This document shows positions 16,117 to 24,457 of a stretch of 64,000 nucleotides of DNA, piece by piece. Position 1 is the first letter of the stretch, and the number at the start of each line of letters is the position of its first letter. Origin of the DNA: Methanocalculus alkaliphilus (GTDB lineage Archaea; Halobacteriota; Methanomicrobia; Methanomicrobiales; Methanocorpusculaceae); contig NZ_JALJYG010000006.1 in assembly GCF_024170505.1 (NCBI RefSeq), forward strand, positions 1 to 64,000, given 5' to 3'. A program made the translations under genes and the position numbers. The notes under the pieces were generated by a model that did no database searches, had not been told where the DNA came from, and saw only the letters and a list, made by a program, of their open reading frames with translations.

Positions 16117-16773
16117 CTATTTTTTTCCGACGATAACCGTCGTCTTATCTGCATATTGTGTAAAGAGGCCTGAGGCCACGATACCCGGTATCATCGCCAG
16201 CTCCCTCTCAAGAGACTTCGGATCATCTATTCTCTCGAACTGACAGTCCATGATGATATTCCCGTTGTCTGACATGACCGGGCCGTCTTTGCCGGAGCCT
16301 GTCCTGATCCCGGCAGTGCCTCCGTGTTCGGCTACCCTCCTGATGACCGGCATGCAGGCGAAGGGGAGTACCTCAACTGGTATCTTCCCGTTGAGTTCAT
16401 CCACGCACTTTGATTCGTCGGCAACAACGATGAACCGGTTCGCTGCATCGGCAACGCACTTCTCGCGCAGGTGTGCAGCTCCCCGTCCTTTGATCATCAG
16501 TTTTGCGGGATCGACCTGATCGGCACCATCAATTGCAAGATCAAGCGATGGATGGGCGTCCAGTGATGTAAGGGGAATGCCCATCTCAGCGGCCCTGAAC
16601 GCCGCCTGATAGGAGGTCGGAACCCCGAGGATGGAGAGGTTCTCCTCTCTCATTCTGTGGATGATCCGCTCCATTGCATAGAGGACTGTTGATCCGGTTC
16701 CGATCCCGATGATCATCCCGTCACCGACGTATTCGGCTGCCCGATATCCCGCCTCCTGCTTTGCTGTATCCAT
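16117..16773 (-). CDS. rpiA: Ribose-5-phosphate isomerase A
   Basis: A 218-residue enzyme interconverting ribose 5-phosphate and ribulose 5-phosphate. Signature blocks are MIIGIGTGSTV (phosphate loop), the LAIDGADQVDP active-site segment, then KGRGAAHLREKCVA and FIVVADESKCVD. In methanogens RpiA feeds pentoses for nucleotides and links to the ribulose monophosphate route. The gene follows surE on the minus strand with a 38-base gap and is probably cotranscribed with it. Confidence 0.96.
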   Translation of the reverse strand: MDTAKQEAGYRAAEYVGDGMIIGIGTGSTVLYAMERIIHRMREENLSILGVPTSYQAAFRAAEMGIPLTSLDAHPSLDLAIDGADQVDPAKLMIKGRGAAHLREKCVADAANRFIVVADESKCVDELNGKIPVEVLPFACMPVIRRVAEHGGTAGIRTGSGKDGPVMSDNGNIIMDCQFERIDDPKSLERELAMIPGIVASGLFTQYADKTTVIVGKK

Positions 16774-16811
16774 GGGATCAGATATGATGGAGGGGGCTAT
16801 CTACGTTGTTA

Positions 16812-17591
16812 TCAACAGAACTGCTTCCTGATCTCATCGAATGCATCAGGTGCTGTACAGTCAAGGGTCACCGGGGTGAGCGAGATCCTTCCCTGCCGGA
16901 CGGCATGGACATCAGTTCCTTCCTCTGCATCATCGACGAGCGGACCGTTGATCCAGTAGTAGGGCCGTCCCCTGGGGTCGAACCTCTCCTCTACGCCGGT
17001 ATGGAAGAGTTTGTCTGCAAGACGGGTCACCTCATACCCTCCTCTGATCGTTGAGGGTATATTGACATTGAGAACATCTGCCCCTTGCGGGAATCCTGAT
17101 TCAAGGATACGGGTACAGACATCGGCGACGACGTGCCCTATCTCATCATCATGGATGATCCCGGATCGGGGATCATCAAATTTCATCCCCTGATCGCTTA
17201 CTTCAAGAGAGAATGCGATCGCCGGCGTCCCCTGATTCGCAGCCTCCAGTGCGGCTCCGACTGTGCCTGAGGTCATGATCGATTCGAAACTGAGGTTCTC
17301 ACCGATGTTGATCCCGGAGACGACGAGATCCGGTTGGAGTTTCAGGGCATATAATCCGATGATCACCGCATCGGTCGGCTTTCCATCGACAGCATATGCA
17401 TCAAACCCGTTGATGACCACCTTATGCAACCGGATGGGTTCAAAGATCGATATGGATCTCCCCACCGCGCTCTGCTGCGTGGATGGGGCGACGACCGTCA
17501 CATCAGCGATCTCGGAGAGGGCCGTATAGGCAGCCCAGAGACCCCCTGAAGAGACGCCATCATCATTTGTCAGCAGGATTCTCGGTTTCAT
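16812..17591 (-). CDS. surE: 5'/3'-nucleotidase SurE
   Basis: A 259-residue metal-dependent nucleotidase that dephosphorylates nucleoside monophosphates. The N-terminal motif ILLTNDDGVSSGG supplies the metal-binding Asp pair, then VVAPSTQQSAVGRSIS, the PTDAVIIGLY helix and the GINIGENLSFESIMTSGTVG segment complete the site. Length is as usual. It probably shares a transcript with rpiA downstream. Divergent from the mfnD gene. Confidence 0.96.
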   Translation of the reverse strand: MKPRILLTNDDGVSSGGLWAAYTALSEIADVTVVAPSTQQSAVGRSISIFEPIRLHKVVINGFDAYAVDGKPTDAVIIGLYALKLQPDLVVSGINIGENLSFESIMTSGTVGAALEAANQGTPAIAFSLEVSDQGMKFDDPRSGIIHDDEIGHVVADVCTRILESGFPQGADVLNVNIPSTIRGGYEVTRLADKLFHTGVEERFDPRGRPYYWINGPLVDDAEEGTDVHAVRQGRISLTPVTLDCTAPDAFDEIRKQFC

Positions 17592-17669
17592 GAATATGAG
17601 TCCTCCCCACAGGAAGAAATATCCTTGTATCGGAAAAGCCTCATCATCGTTGTGGTTCTATCACTATGT

Positions 17670-18554
17670 ATGAAGGTGCTCCTTGCAGAGTATACAACCC
17701 TGCATGAACCAGAACTCGCCTCTGAGGGTGAGGCTATGGTCAAAACGCTGAAGGCCAGCTTTGAACGTCTTGGATACGAGGTCCTCTCGCCTGAGAAGGG
17801 TGACTTTAAGAGCGAGGTACGTCGTCTTGCCGGGATCTGTGATTATGGCCTCGTCATCGCCCCGGATGATCTCCTTGCAGGCTTCACCCAGGAGATGGAG
17901 TGTATCGTCCACTCGGTTGGGACAAACAGTACAAATGCCGCCCTCTGTGCAAATAAAAGGCTTACCGCACGCCTTCTCTCCGATCATGGCATCGATGTTC
18001 CCCGTGAGGTTACATCCGGTCCAAGGGTGATCAAGCCGATCAAGGGGGTCGGTGCAAAAAATGTCCGGATCGCTGATGAAGAGCCGGGTGATGGCGAGTT
18101 TGGTCAGGAGTTTATTGAAGGGGATGCCATATCCGTCTCCCTGATCGCTTCACGGGTCGTTGGGGAGGCATGCCTCTGGTATAGTGGTGCAGCACCATGC
18201 ATCCTTGCCATCAATCGGCAGAATGTCGAGATAAGGGATGGAAAGATGATCTATCATGGCGGTACGACGCCAATTGACCACCCCCGCTCGGAAGAGATTA
18301 CCGCGATTGCAGAGAAGGTTGTGAAGATTCTTGGATGCCAGGGCTATATCGGGATTGATATGATCGTCGGGGATCGGATCGTCGTCGTCGATGTCAACCC
18401 ACGGATTACAACAAGCCTGATTGGGATTGCCCATCTGATGGAAGAGGAGATCGGTGATCTCCTCATCAAGGCGTCCGAAGGACTTGCGCTTCCCCCTGTT
18501 CATCTGAAGGGGACCGTCTCTTTTGATACTCATGGAGGGATCTATCCGGAATGA
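17670..18554 (+). CDS. mfnD: ATP-grasp ligase, probable tyramine-L-glutamate ligase MfnD
   Basis: A 294-residue ATP-grasp enzyme. MfnD adds glutamate to tyramine in methanofuran synthesis, and the identification rests on the family look and on its partner. Visible are the N-terminal KVLLAEYTTLHEPELASEGEAM segment (in two parts KVLLAEYTTL and PELASEGEAM), the ATP-binding strand RVIKPIKGVGAKNVRI, the FGQEFIEGDAISVSL strand and the metal-binding VVVDVNPRITTSLIGIAH. The reading frame opens at 17625, but the ATG at 17670 gives the normal N-terminus. The stop overlaps the start of mfnF by 4 bases (ATGA), so the products of two methanofuran genes are made together. Confidence 0.8.
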   Translation: MKVLLAEYTTLHEPELASEGEAMVKTLKASFERLGYEVLSPEKGDFKSEVRRLAGICDYGLVIAPDDLLAGFTQEMECIVHSVGTNSTNAALCANKRLTARLLSDHGIDVPREVTSGPRVIKPIKGVGAKNVRIADEEPGDGEFGQEFIEGDAISVSLIASRVVGEACLWYSGAAPCILAINRQNVEIRDGKMIYHGGTTPIDHPRSEEITAIAEKVVKILGCQGYIGIDMIVGDRIVVVDVNPRITTSLIGIAHLMEEEIGDLLIKASEGLALPPVHLKGTVSFDTHGGIYPE

Positions 18555-19459
18555 TCGGCATTGACATCGGCGGGGCGAACATCAAGATCGTCACCGGGGA
18601 CGAGGTGGTCATCCGGTACTGCCCGCTCTGGGAGAAGGCGCCGCTTGGAGATATTCTTTCAGAGTTTGATGATGATGCCGCCGTCGTGATGAGCGGAGAG
18701 CTTGCCGACTGTTTCAACAATAAAACCGAGGGTATTCGTTTCATTGTTGATGCCGTCAGGGGCGCATTGCCGAAGGCACAGTTTTATGGCACAGATGCCG
18801 CATTCCATACAGAGGCGGTTTTGGATCTTGCTGCTGCAAACTGGCTTGCCTCGGCGGATCTCCTCAAGGACCGGTACCAGGATGCCCTCCTTCTTGATCT
18901 TGGAAGCACAACCGCTGATATCATTCCGCTGCAGCCTTTTCGGGAGCTTCGGGGACAGACCGATCTTTCACGCCTCCGGGCAGGATACCTCGTCTATTGT
19001 GGGATGCTCAGGACCCCCGTCTCCTCACTCGTCCGGTCGGCATGCATCAACTGGTATGACACCCCGCTCTCGACGGAGTACTTTGCCTCAGCCGGGGATG
19101 CCCATCTCGTCCTTGGGCATATCACTCCTGGTGAGTATACCGTAGCCACTCCTGATGGGAAGGAAGTAAACAGGGAGATGAGCCTCCGGCGTCTCGGCCG
19201 GATGGCCTGTGCGGATCTTGATGAGATCGGGGAGGAGGGGGCTGTAGCCATCGCAGAGGCCTTCTGGGATGCCCAGAAAGCCATCATTGGCGACGCTGTT
19301 GCCCGAACCGGAAGGGAGACGATACTTGCCGCAGGGATCGGTGCAGATCTCATCCACACGACCTTTGGAGGGATCAACCTCAATCGGGAGCTGGGCAGGT
19401 TTGCTGATGCACTTCCGGCATATGCGGTGAGGGAGGTGGCGATACGAGACGGTATCTGA
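18551..19459 (+). CDS. mfnF: Hydantoinase/oxoprolinase-like protein, probable MfnF
   Basis: A 302-residue ASKHA-fold protein. The first phosphate loop MIGIDIGGANIKIV, the second loop LLLDLGSTTADIIPL and the C-terminal adenosine segment ILAAGIGADLI are present. The known archaeal member, MfnF, couples the furan phosphate to glutamyl-tyramine in methanofuran biosynthesis. Older annotations call it an H4MPT-linked C1 pathway protein. Its fusion-like coupling to mfnD supports the call. Its last codons overlap a strong Shine-Dalgarno sequence (GGGAGGTGG, 19431-19439) that serves no canonical start codon, see the next entry. Confidence 0.8.
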   Translation: MIGIDIGGANIKIVTGDEVVIRYCPLWEKAPLGDILSEFDDDAAVVMSGELADCFNNKTEGIRFIVDAVRGALPKAQFYGTDAAFHTEAVLDLAAANWLASADLLKDRYQDALLLDLGSTTADIIPLQPFRELRGQTDLSRLRAGYLVYCGMLRTPVSSLVRSACINWYDTPLSTEYFASAGDAHLVLGHITPGEYTVATPDGKEVNREMSLRRLGRMACADLDEIGEEGAVAIAEAFWDAQKAIIGDAVARTGRETILAAGIGADLIHTTFGGINLNRELGRFADALPAYAVREVAIRDGI

Positions 19460-19665
19460 TTGCCATCGCCCTTATTACAGGGTCGGTTCTGGTAACCGCC
19501 CTCTCATTTATCCTTGGATATCCGTTCTTCTTTCTTCTTCTATTCATCCCGTTCCTCTTCCGAAGCAGGGCGTCTCTCCGGCGCTGTCCGCTCTGTGGGT
19601 GGGAGGGCAAGGGCGGCGAGCAGTTCTGCCCCTTCGACGGATCTCCCCTCAGCGACGAGTCCTGA
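19444..19665 (+). CDS. Small membrane zinc-ribbon protein with apparent ACG start
   Basis: A frame of 73 codons that no ATG, GTG or TTG can open. It reads (T)RRYLIAIALITGSVLV, then the hydrophobic ILGYPFFFLLLFIPFLF, then CPLCGWEGKGGEQFCPFDGS. The product is two membrane helices (about 5-24 and 26-39) and a cytoplasmic zinc-ribbon-like end with Cys48, Cys51 and Cys62; the fourth ligand may be Asp65. The codon ACG at 19444 sits 4-5 bases after the strong GGGAGGTGG ribosome-binding site inside the mfnF end, exactly where an ATG would be expected. It is either a non-AUG start, a recent point mutation or a sequencing error. It overlaps the convergent gene at 19540-20124 by 126 bases. Confidence 0.5.
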   Translation, partial: TRRYLIAIALITGSVLVTALSFILGYPFFFLLLFIPFLFRSRASLRRCPLCGWEGKGGEQFCPFDGSPLSDES

Positions 19666-20124
19666 GAGGGCAATGATGCAGTCTGGAACCGGTATTCCAT
19701 ACATATCTGTCGTACCCGGTTGTGGAAGTCTTTGGTATAAGCGGACTGTACCCCGATCAATCTTTATTCCAATTTCGGAGAGTATCCGTGCCGTCTTATG
19801 GAAGGGGTATCTGGCGGAGAGTGCGACGGTAAGATCGACGACCGGAACGCCATGGCGTGTACCTGGATAGAACGGCTCATCTGCGTACCAGAGCCGATTG
19901 CACTCCCTGCACCGGTAGCGTGTAATATAGACATTGATATCCCTGGTGGAATCCCCCCATATGAGCCGGGCAAACCGTTTCATTCTGACATCATGTCTCC
20001 GGAGGGGGCCTTTGCAGGAGGTACAATATCGATGTATCTCCGAGAAGCCCACTCCGTCGAAGACTGTGACCGATGAGCTGATCATCTCTGAGAGAAAGGG
20101 GGGTATCAGGATTTTTCGTGCCAA
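19540..20124 (-). CDS. Transposase-derived zinc-ribbon/HTH protein without catalytic domain
   Basis: A 194-residue protein. A zinc ribbon with Cys34, Cys37, Cys72 and Cys75 (RYCTSCKG and RCRECNRLWY) is followed by an HTH-like region (about 95-131, VVDLTVALSARYPFHKTARI then DRGTVRLYQ). This order matches the DNA-binding N-terminus of ISL3-like and related IS transposases, but the DDE nuclease half is absent. The remaining tail is acidic and low in complexity. No inverted repeats or target duplications are evident, so it looks like a remnant or a domesticated DNA-binding module and not an active insertion sequence. The C-terminal 42 codons overlap the convergent small zinc-ribbon gene. Confidence 0.6.
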   Translation of the reverse strand: MARKILIPPFLSEMISSSVTVFDGVGFSEIHRYCTSCKGPLRRHDVRMKRFARLIWGDSTRDINVYITRYRCRECNRLWYADEPFYPGTRHGVPVVDLTVALSARYPFHKTARILSEIGIKIDRGTVRLYQRLPQPGTTDMYGIPVPDCIIALSGLVAEGRSVEGAELLAALALPPTERTAPERRPASEEERDE

Positions 20125-20461
20125 TTCTTACTCATCTCCTGTAGATGTGGCAGGGTATCAGGGAAGGGCTGTTCGGATGATGGATTATCTGCGCGCAAGC
20201 GGGCATATACGGGATTATTAGGTAGATATCATAATAATCTCGATGGATGACCGGGGTGATTGAGGAGGTATTCGTTAACTTTTTAAGATAAATTACAAGA
20301 TCTATATAAAGTAAACCCTGCATATTCATCAGTGTATCTCCTCACCAGAAACTATTTAGAAATGTTTTAATATTTGCTTTTAAAATCATCTCTTGTGCCT
20401 ACTCCGAAGTGCTCAAACATTCGGGTGATAGGTGGGACATTACAAAGAGGTGTGTAGAAAT
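20125..20461. promoter_or_regulatory. Divergent intergenic region with fdhC promoter and leader hairpin
   Basis: A strong TATA box TATATAAA lies at 20303-20310. With a start near 20335, the fdhC message would carry a leader of about 125 bases. Within it, CCTA (20398-20401) and TAGG (20429-20432), plus CCGAA and TTCGG inside them, can form a hairpin with an internal loop, 30 bases before the start codon. A second AT-rich block (near 20366-20380) could be an alternative promoter. No gene is supported in the region. Confidence 0.4.
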
Positions 20462-21331
20462 ATGGTATTTCATCCTCCAGTGCAGATTGTTGCAAAGGCG
20501 GGAGATGCAGGCAAGTATAAGGTAGGCCTGCCATGGTGGAACATGATTATGCGTGGATTTATGTCCGGCGCATACATCGCCATGGGTGCCGGCCTCGCAA
20601 CCGTCTGTGGTACAGGCGTTGCTGACTTCCTCGGTCCTGGTTTCGCAGCCCTTATTCGTGGTGCTGTGTTCCCTGTCGGTCTTATTATCACCGTGCTTAC
20701 CGGTGCCGAACTGTTTACAGGCGATGCGATGCTCGCTCCAATGGCTGCTTTTATCCATAAGATCAGCTGGGCAAGTGTCTTTAATCTCTGGATATGGGTC
20801 TATGTTGGAAACGTCATCGGTTCGCTCCTTTATGCATATCTGATGGCCTATGGTCCCCTGACAAACTGGGATGCCACAGGAGCCGGTTCAGCCAGTGTAT
20901 TCGGGGTGACTGCGGTCAGTATAGCGTGGGGCAAAGTGAATTATGCCGGTGGAATGGCGATGTGGTCGCTCTTCCTCAAGGCTATCGGCTGTAACTGGCT
21001 CGTTAACCTTGCTGTGCTTCTCGGTATATGTGCAGATGATGCCGTTGGTAAATTCTTCGGTATCTGGTTCCCGATCATGGCTTTCGTTTCAAGTGGACTT
21101 GAACACAGTATTGCAAATATCTACTTCATCCCTGCAGGAATCATGGTGAAAGGATTCCTGACCCCGGAGCAGCTCGCTGTTCATGCGGACAAGGTTGTTG
21201 ACTTAAACTGGATGACAATGTGGACAAACAACGTCATTCTGGTGACAATTGGAAACACCATCGGTGGATTGTTCTTCGTTGGTGTCATCTACTGGGTAGC
21301 GTTCCGCAAGGAGATCGCTGCACTGAAGTAA
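20462..21331 (+). CDS. fdhC: Formate transporter FdhC (formate/nitrite transporter family)
   Basis: A 289-residue membrane protein of the FNT family, which forms pentamers of six-helix channels for formate. Recognisable are GFMSGAYIAMGAGLATVCG (first helix), the loop TGAELFTGDAMLAPMA, the CNWLVNLAVLLG motif and GLEHSIANIYFIPAGIM. The ATG at 20462 has a ribosome-binding site (GAGGTG) and is preferred to the one at 20432. Formate is an electron donor for many Methanomicrobiales. No formate dehydrogenase subunit genes are adjacent; instead an OB-fold membrane protein follows 18 bases later. Confidence 0.96.
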   Translation: MVFHPPVQIVAKAGDAGKYKVGLPWWNMIMRGFMSGAYIAMGAGLATVCGTGVADFLGPGFAALIRGAVFPVGLIITVLTGAELFTGDAMLAPMAAFIHKISWASVFNLWIWVYVGNVIGSLLYAYLMAYGPLTNWDATGAGSASVFGVTAVSIAWGKVNYAGGMAMWSLFLKAIGCNWLVNLAVLLGICADDAVGKFFGIWFPIMAFVSSGLEHSIANIYFIPAGIMVKGFLTPEQLAVHADKVVDLNWMTMWTNNVILVTIGNTIGGLFFVGVIYWVAFRKEIAALK

Positions 21332-21349
21332 GTCTGGTAGTGTTAACAC

Positions 21350-21901
21350 ATGAAGATAGGAAACATTACGGTGAGGTTGTCGATCGCCCATCTGGGCGTC
21401 TTCCTCTTCTTCACCGGTGTTCTCCTCTTCGCTTTTTTTGATTCCGGAATGGATTATTCCCTCTTTGTCTGGGGAATTCCGACACTGCTCCTCATTCTGA
21501 CGATCCCGCTTGCCATGAACTATATGAGCCAGAGCCAGTATCGCGATCTCAGGCCGATGTATGAGTCAGAAGCAAAGACGATTAAGACGAATCAGATCTC
21601 AGAGGCGTTGATCGGCAAACCGGTTCGTCTTGAAGGCGTCATCGAACGTGTCCACTTCAAATTCCTCAACAGGCCACAGTATCTTCTCGGAGATCGTACC
21701 GGGGAGGTATCGGTGAAGATGTTCACCAATCCTGAAGAGGATGTGGAAGTGGGTGATGTGGTTATCGTTCTCGGATCTGTTATCCGGCGATACATAATCA
21801 CCGGCGACCCGGTCGTCAATGGAGTCTCCATCCGGAGAAAGGTGAAAGAGAAGCCGGTAGAGACAGAACAGAATGAGAAGAAAGAGAAGAGGCGGAAGTA
21901 A
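21350..21901 (+). CDS. Membrane-anchored OB-fold protein
   Basis: A 183-residue protein with two N-terminal membrane helices (about 12-31 and 35-56) and a cytoplasmic OB-fold domain (about 85-165) reading KPVRLEGVIERVHFKF, then GEVSVKMFTNPEEDVEVGD and VVIVLGSVIRRYIITGDPVVNG. It ends in a charged tail rich in K and E. OB folds of this kind bind single-stranded nucleic acid or act as NfeD-like or signalling modules; the ligand is not known. It follows fdhC by 18 bases, so it may be cotranscribed, but a functional link is not evident. Convergent with herA with 8 bases between stops. Confidence 0.75.
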   Translation: MKIGNITVRLSIAHLGVFLFFTGVLLFAFFDSGMDYSLFVWGIPTLLLILTIPLAMNYMSQSQYRDLRPMYESEAKTIKTNQISEALIGKPVRLEGVIERVHFKFLNRPQYLLGDRTGEVSVKMFTNPEEDVEVGDVVIVLGSVIRRYIITGDPVVNGVSIRRKVKEKPVETEQNEKKEKRRK

Positions 21902-21909
21902 CGCCCTTT

Positions 21910-23505
21910 TCAAAAACTATTCCTTAAACCATCCCTAATCGGGTCCGTCTTCTGCATCGCAGGCCTTGTAATAAACGTATCAAATGCATGGATTCTGCAG
22001 CTGATCGGAAACGGAACCGAGAGGGTGCTGATCACTGCCTCTCCCCGCTCAAGGGTCTGTATCTCGCCGTCAAGAGGGGTGAGATCCTGTTTTGCACTCG
22101 ATGCGATCATTGCACGATCAGATTTGTCTGAGAGGCCGAGGACGACGTATGTATTGATCTGGGCAAGGATTCTGGGATCGATATTCTTCGGCTGCTGGGT
22201 GATGACACAGAGCCCGATACCGAACTTTCTTCCCTCCATCGCACACTCCCGGAAGACTGCCGTTCCCCGCCCCGGACCGAGGACCCGTTGCGCCTCCTCA
22301 ATGGCGATGAGGATCTGTTCCGGTGGTGTATCATCATCTGCTCCGAACCCGTCGTTCCTCCTTTCATTGAGGAATGTCCGTGTGAGGAGGGAGAGGATGA
22401 AGAGCTCAGACTGCTCCCGCATACCCGGTATGTCGATTAAGACGACCTGCGACTTCGCAAGGGCGGAACGGATCGCCTGGATCGATGAGCCCGTTCTCCT
22501 GAAGAAGGGGTTCTGCCTGGTGAGGATCTCCAGCTTCCTCTTGACTGATCGGAGGGATGTTTCGTGAAACTCCTTCAGTCTTCGGGCGGTATCCTGATGG
22601 GCTCCGGAGTAGCTCTCGTACCAGTCCTCGGTGAAGTCGGTTGATCCGAAGAAGTCGATCATCCGGGAACCGGAGAGATCACCGATCGTCTCAAGGATCT
22701 CTGTCTGTGCCTCTGAGAATTCAAATATCGGATAGAGATCAGATGGGCGGAAATCATCATAGGCAATGCTGAGAGTGGATGCGCCGTAATCCCTGATCTC
22801 CTTCTCATTTCGTGTCGAGAAGATGGCAAGACCGTCCCTGGCCGCTTTGTAATGGGTGAGGCCGGGATTCTTTCCCCCACCCGGGCTCGGGCGCCCTTTC
22901 AGATATTCGCCATGGGGATCGACCATCAGGAGGCCGAATGGCCGTGTCTTCATACAGGATGCGGAGAAGACCTTCATGAAGTTACTCTTCCCCATACCGG
23001 TGGTCGCAAAGACACCCATATGCTGGGTGAGATCATGTGGATGGAGGCCGACTGCTGCGGATTGTATCGTTCCGGTTCCGTTCCGGACAAGACCGACCTC
23101 GATCTCCCCCATATACTCGTTCAAAAAGACAAAATCCTCCTCCTCTGCAGGCCGGATCAGGGAGAACTTCGTCGGTATCGTCTTCGGCTTCCTGAATCTC
23201 CCCTTCTCGTCCAGATAGCCAAGCGGTGTTGCTTCAAGGAGAAGAAAGACATCCTCACCAAGATTATAGAAATGACCGGTATGAGGCCGGGTATCCCAGT
23301 TTGCATCGGCAAAGTTGCTTGCATGCTGCATCCCGGTCACCTTCGCATAGAAGGTGATCTCCTTCCTGGTATCCCGGACGACGAGGAGATCGCCGAGGTG
23401 GATCTCGCTTGTGTACGGGACAGCACACCTGTAGTTCAGCACATTCTGACCGATGAGGCGAAACTTTGCAGAATCGCCTGTATCAATATCGATTAAGTTC
23501 GTCAT
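21910..23505 (-). CDS. herA: HerA, DNA end-resection translocase ATPase
   Basis: A 531-residue hexameric FtsK-like ATPase that pumps DNA while NurA degrades it. The N-terminal HAS beta-barrel domain (about 1-110) precedes the ATPase: Walker A TTGMGKS (168-174), then LLMVDPHGEYLKG, the Walker B region ILIAIEEAQRVLGPGRG and the arginine-finger segment ECAMEGRKFGIGLCVITQQP. The ATG at 23505 (MTNLIDIDTGD) has a GGAG site 8 bases upstream and is preferred to an earlier one at 23559. It overlaps the nurA stop by 23 bases. It is the last gene of the mre11-rad50-nurA-herA operon. Confidence 0.96.
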   Translation of the reverse strand: MTNLIDIDTGDSAKFRLIGQNVLNYRCAVPYTSEIHLGDLLVVRDTRKEITFYAKVTGMQHASNFADANWDTRPHTGHFYNLGEDVFLLLEATPLGYLDEKGRFRKPKTIPTKFSLIRPAEEEDFVFLNEYMGEIEVGLVRNGTGTIQSAAVGLHPHDLTQHMGVFATTGMGKSNFMKVFSASCMKTRPFGLLMVDPHGEYLKGRPSPGGGKNPGLTHYKAARDGLAIFSTRNEKEIRDYGASTLSIAYDDFRPSDLYPIFEFSEAQTEILETIGDLSGSRMIDFFGSTDFTEDWYESYSGAHQDTARRLKEFHETSLRSVKRKLEILTRQNPFFRRTGSSIQAIRSALAKSQVVLIDIPGMREQSELFILSLLTRTFLNERRNDGFGADDDTPPEQILIAIEEAQRVLGPGRGTAVFRECAMEGRKFGIGLCVITQQPKNIDPRILAQINTYVVLGLSDKSDRAMIASSAKQDLTPLDGEIQTLERGEAVISTLSVPFPISCRIHAFDTFITRPAMQKTDPIRDGLRNSF

Positions 23506-24457
23506 GGTAATCTCCGGTAATCTCTTCAAACTCGTCATATCTGATCGACTGGGTGGCACATCCCGCTATGATATCATGCCGGATCCGCTGTACCTGATCA
23601 GATCGGATCGCAACCTGCCGGTGGGCATCCATCAGGGGATAGGGATAGCCCGTCACCCTGCCATCTCCCGCATAGGAGGCGAGGGCTGAGAAGACAGCAG
23701 CGGTCTCCTCATCGGAATAGCCGGATGGAACGGTGACCATAAACGCACGCTTCGCGGCGTGATGCAGGCAGGTGACGAAGACCTCCCCGAATCTCAGGTA
23801 CCATGGCCCCCTGACTCCGAGCAGCCCCGCACATTTCATCACCGCAGGGACGAGCGGATGGGTCTCATCCCATGTGGCAGAGGCGTTTTTTGTGACGGCG
23901 GCAAGGAGAAGACCCCGATCCCGGCAGGTTGAGATAATCTCCCTCAGCACCTCACGGTGGGCAGGGTGTTCGGCGTACAGGGCACCGTCAAGCAGCAGAA
24001 GGCTGCCGGGGGATGCCTCACGTGCAGCGATGAGGGTGAGGCCGTACTCGATGGTATCCCGAAACGCAGCCTCTGCCGCAAGGGTGTCGCCCTTCTGGAG
24101 CTCTGTATCAGGGCTTCTTTCGAAGAACTCCAGATATAACTCGGCAAAATCCTCGTCCTGCCCCTCACCAACCCGGCAGAGCCGCCATGGAGTGAGGCTG
24201 AGCCGATCCCGGTCCTGATCCAGGTACCGGGTGAGGGCACCACGGCAGGCGATGATGGAGAAGAACGGGGTCTGATAGACCGTTGCATTACTCCCATCTA
24301 CTGCTGACACCGGGCGTTCGGGACCTGTCTGAACAGGGATGAAATCATCCGGCCGGATACCCATCCCTTCGGGGAGGCCGGCTCCGGGTTCATCCCCCCT
24401 TCGTCGCCTGATATCCGAGATGATCCTGATGAGGTCCTGGATATAGGCGCCGTTCAC
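23483..24457 (-). CDS. nurA: NurA 5'-3' nuclease
   Basis: A 324-residue manganese-dependent nuclease that works with HerA to make 3' overhangs at double-strand breaks. The conserved first acidic site is VSAVDGSNATVYQ, the second is LLLLDGALYAEHP and the later segment LLAAVTKNASATW is characteristic. The GTG at 24457 is taken as start because it overlaps the rad50 stop in the arrangement GTGA. Reading further upstream would run inside rad50. The end overlaps herA by 23 bases, indicating tight translational coupling of the nuclease-translocase pair. Confidence 0.93.
   Translation of the reverse strand: MNGAYIQDLIRIISDIRRRRGDEPGAGLPEGMGIRPDDFIPVQTGPERPVSAVDGSNATVYQTPFFSIIACRGALTRYLDQDRDRLSLTPWRLCRVGEGQDEDFAELYLEFFERSPDTELQKGDTLAAEAAFRDTIEYGLTLIAAREASPGSLLLLDGALYAEHPAHREVLREIISTCRDRGLLLAAVTKNASATWDETHPLVPAVMKCAGLLGVRGPWYLRFGEVFVTCLHHAAKRAFMVTVPSGYSDEETAAVFSALASYAGDGRVTGYPYPLMDAHRQVAIRSDQVQRIRHDIIAGCATQSIRYDEFEEITGDYHDELNRY

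Noticed and set aside
19934-20221. 95-codon plus-strand frame opposite the transposase-like gene
   Set aside because: Mostly antisense to zinc-ribbon motifs; only the last 30 codons are free, and they show no family.
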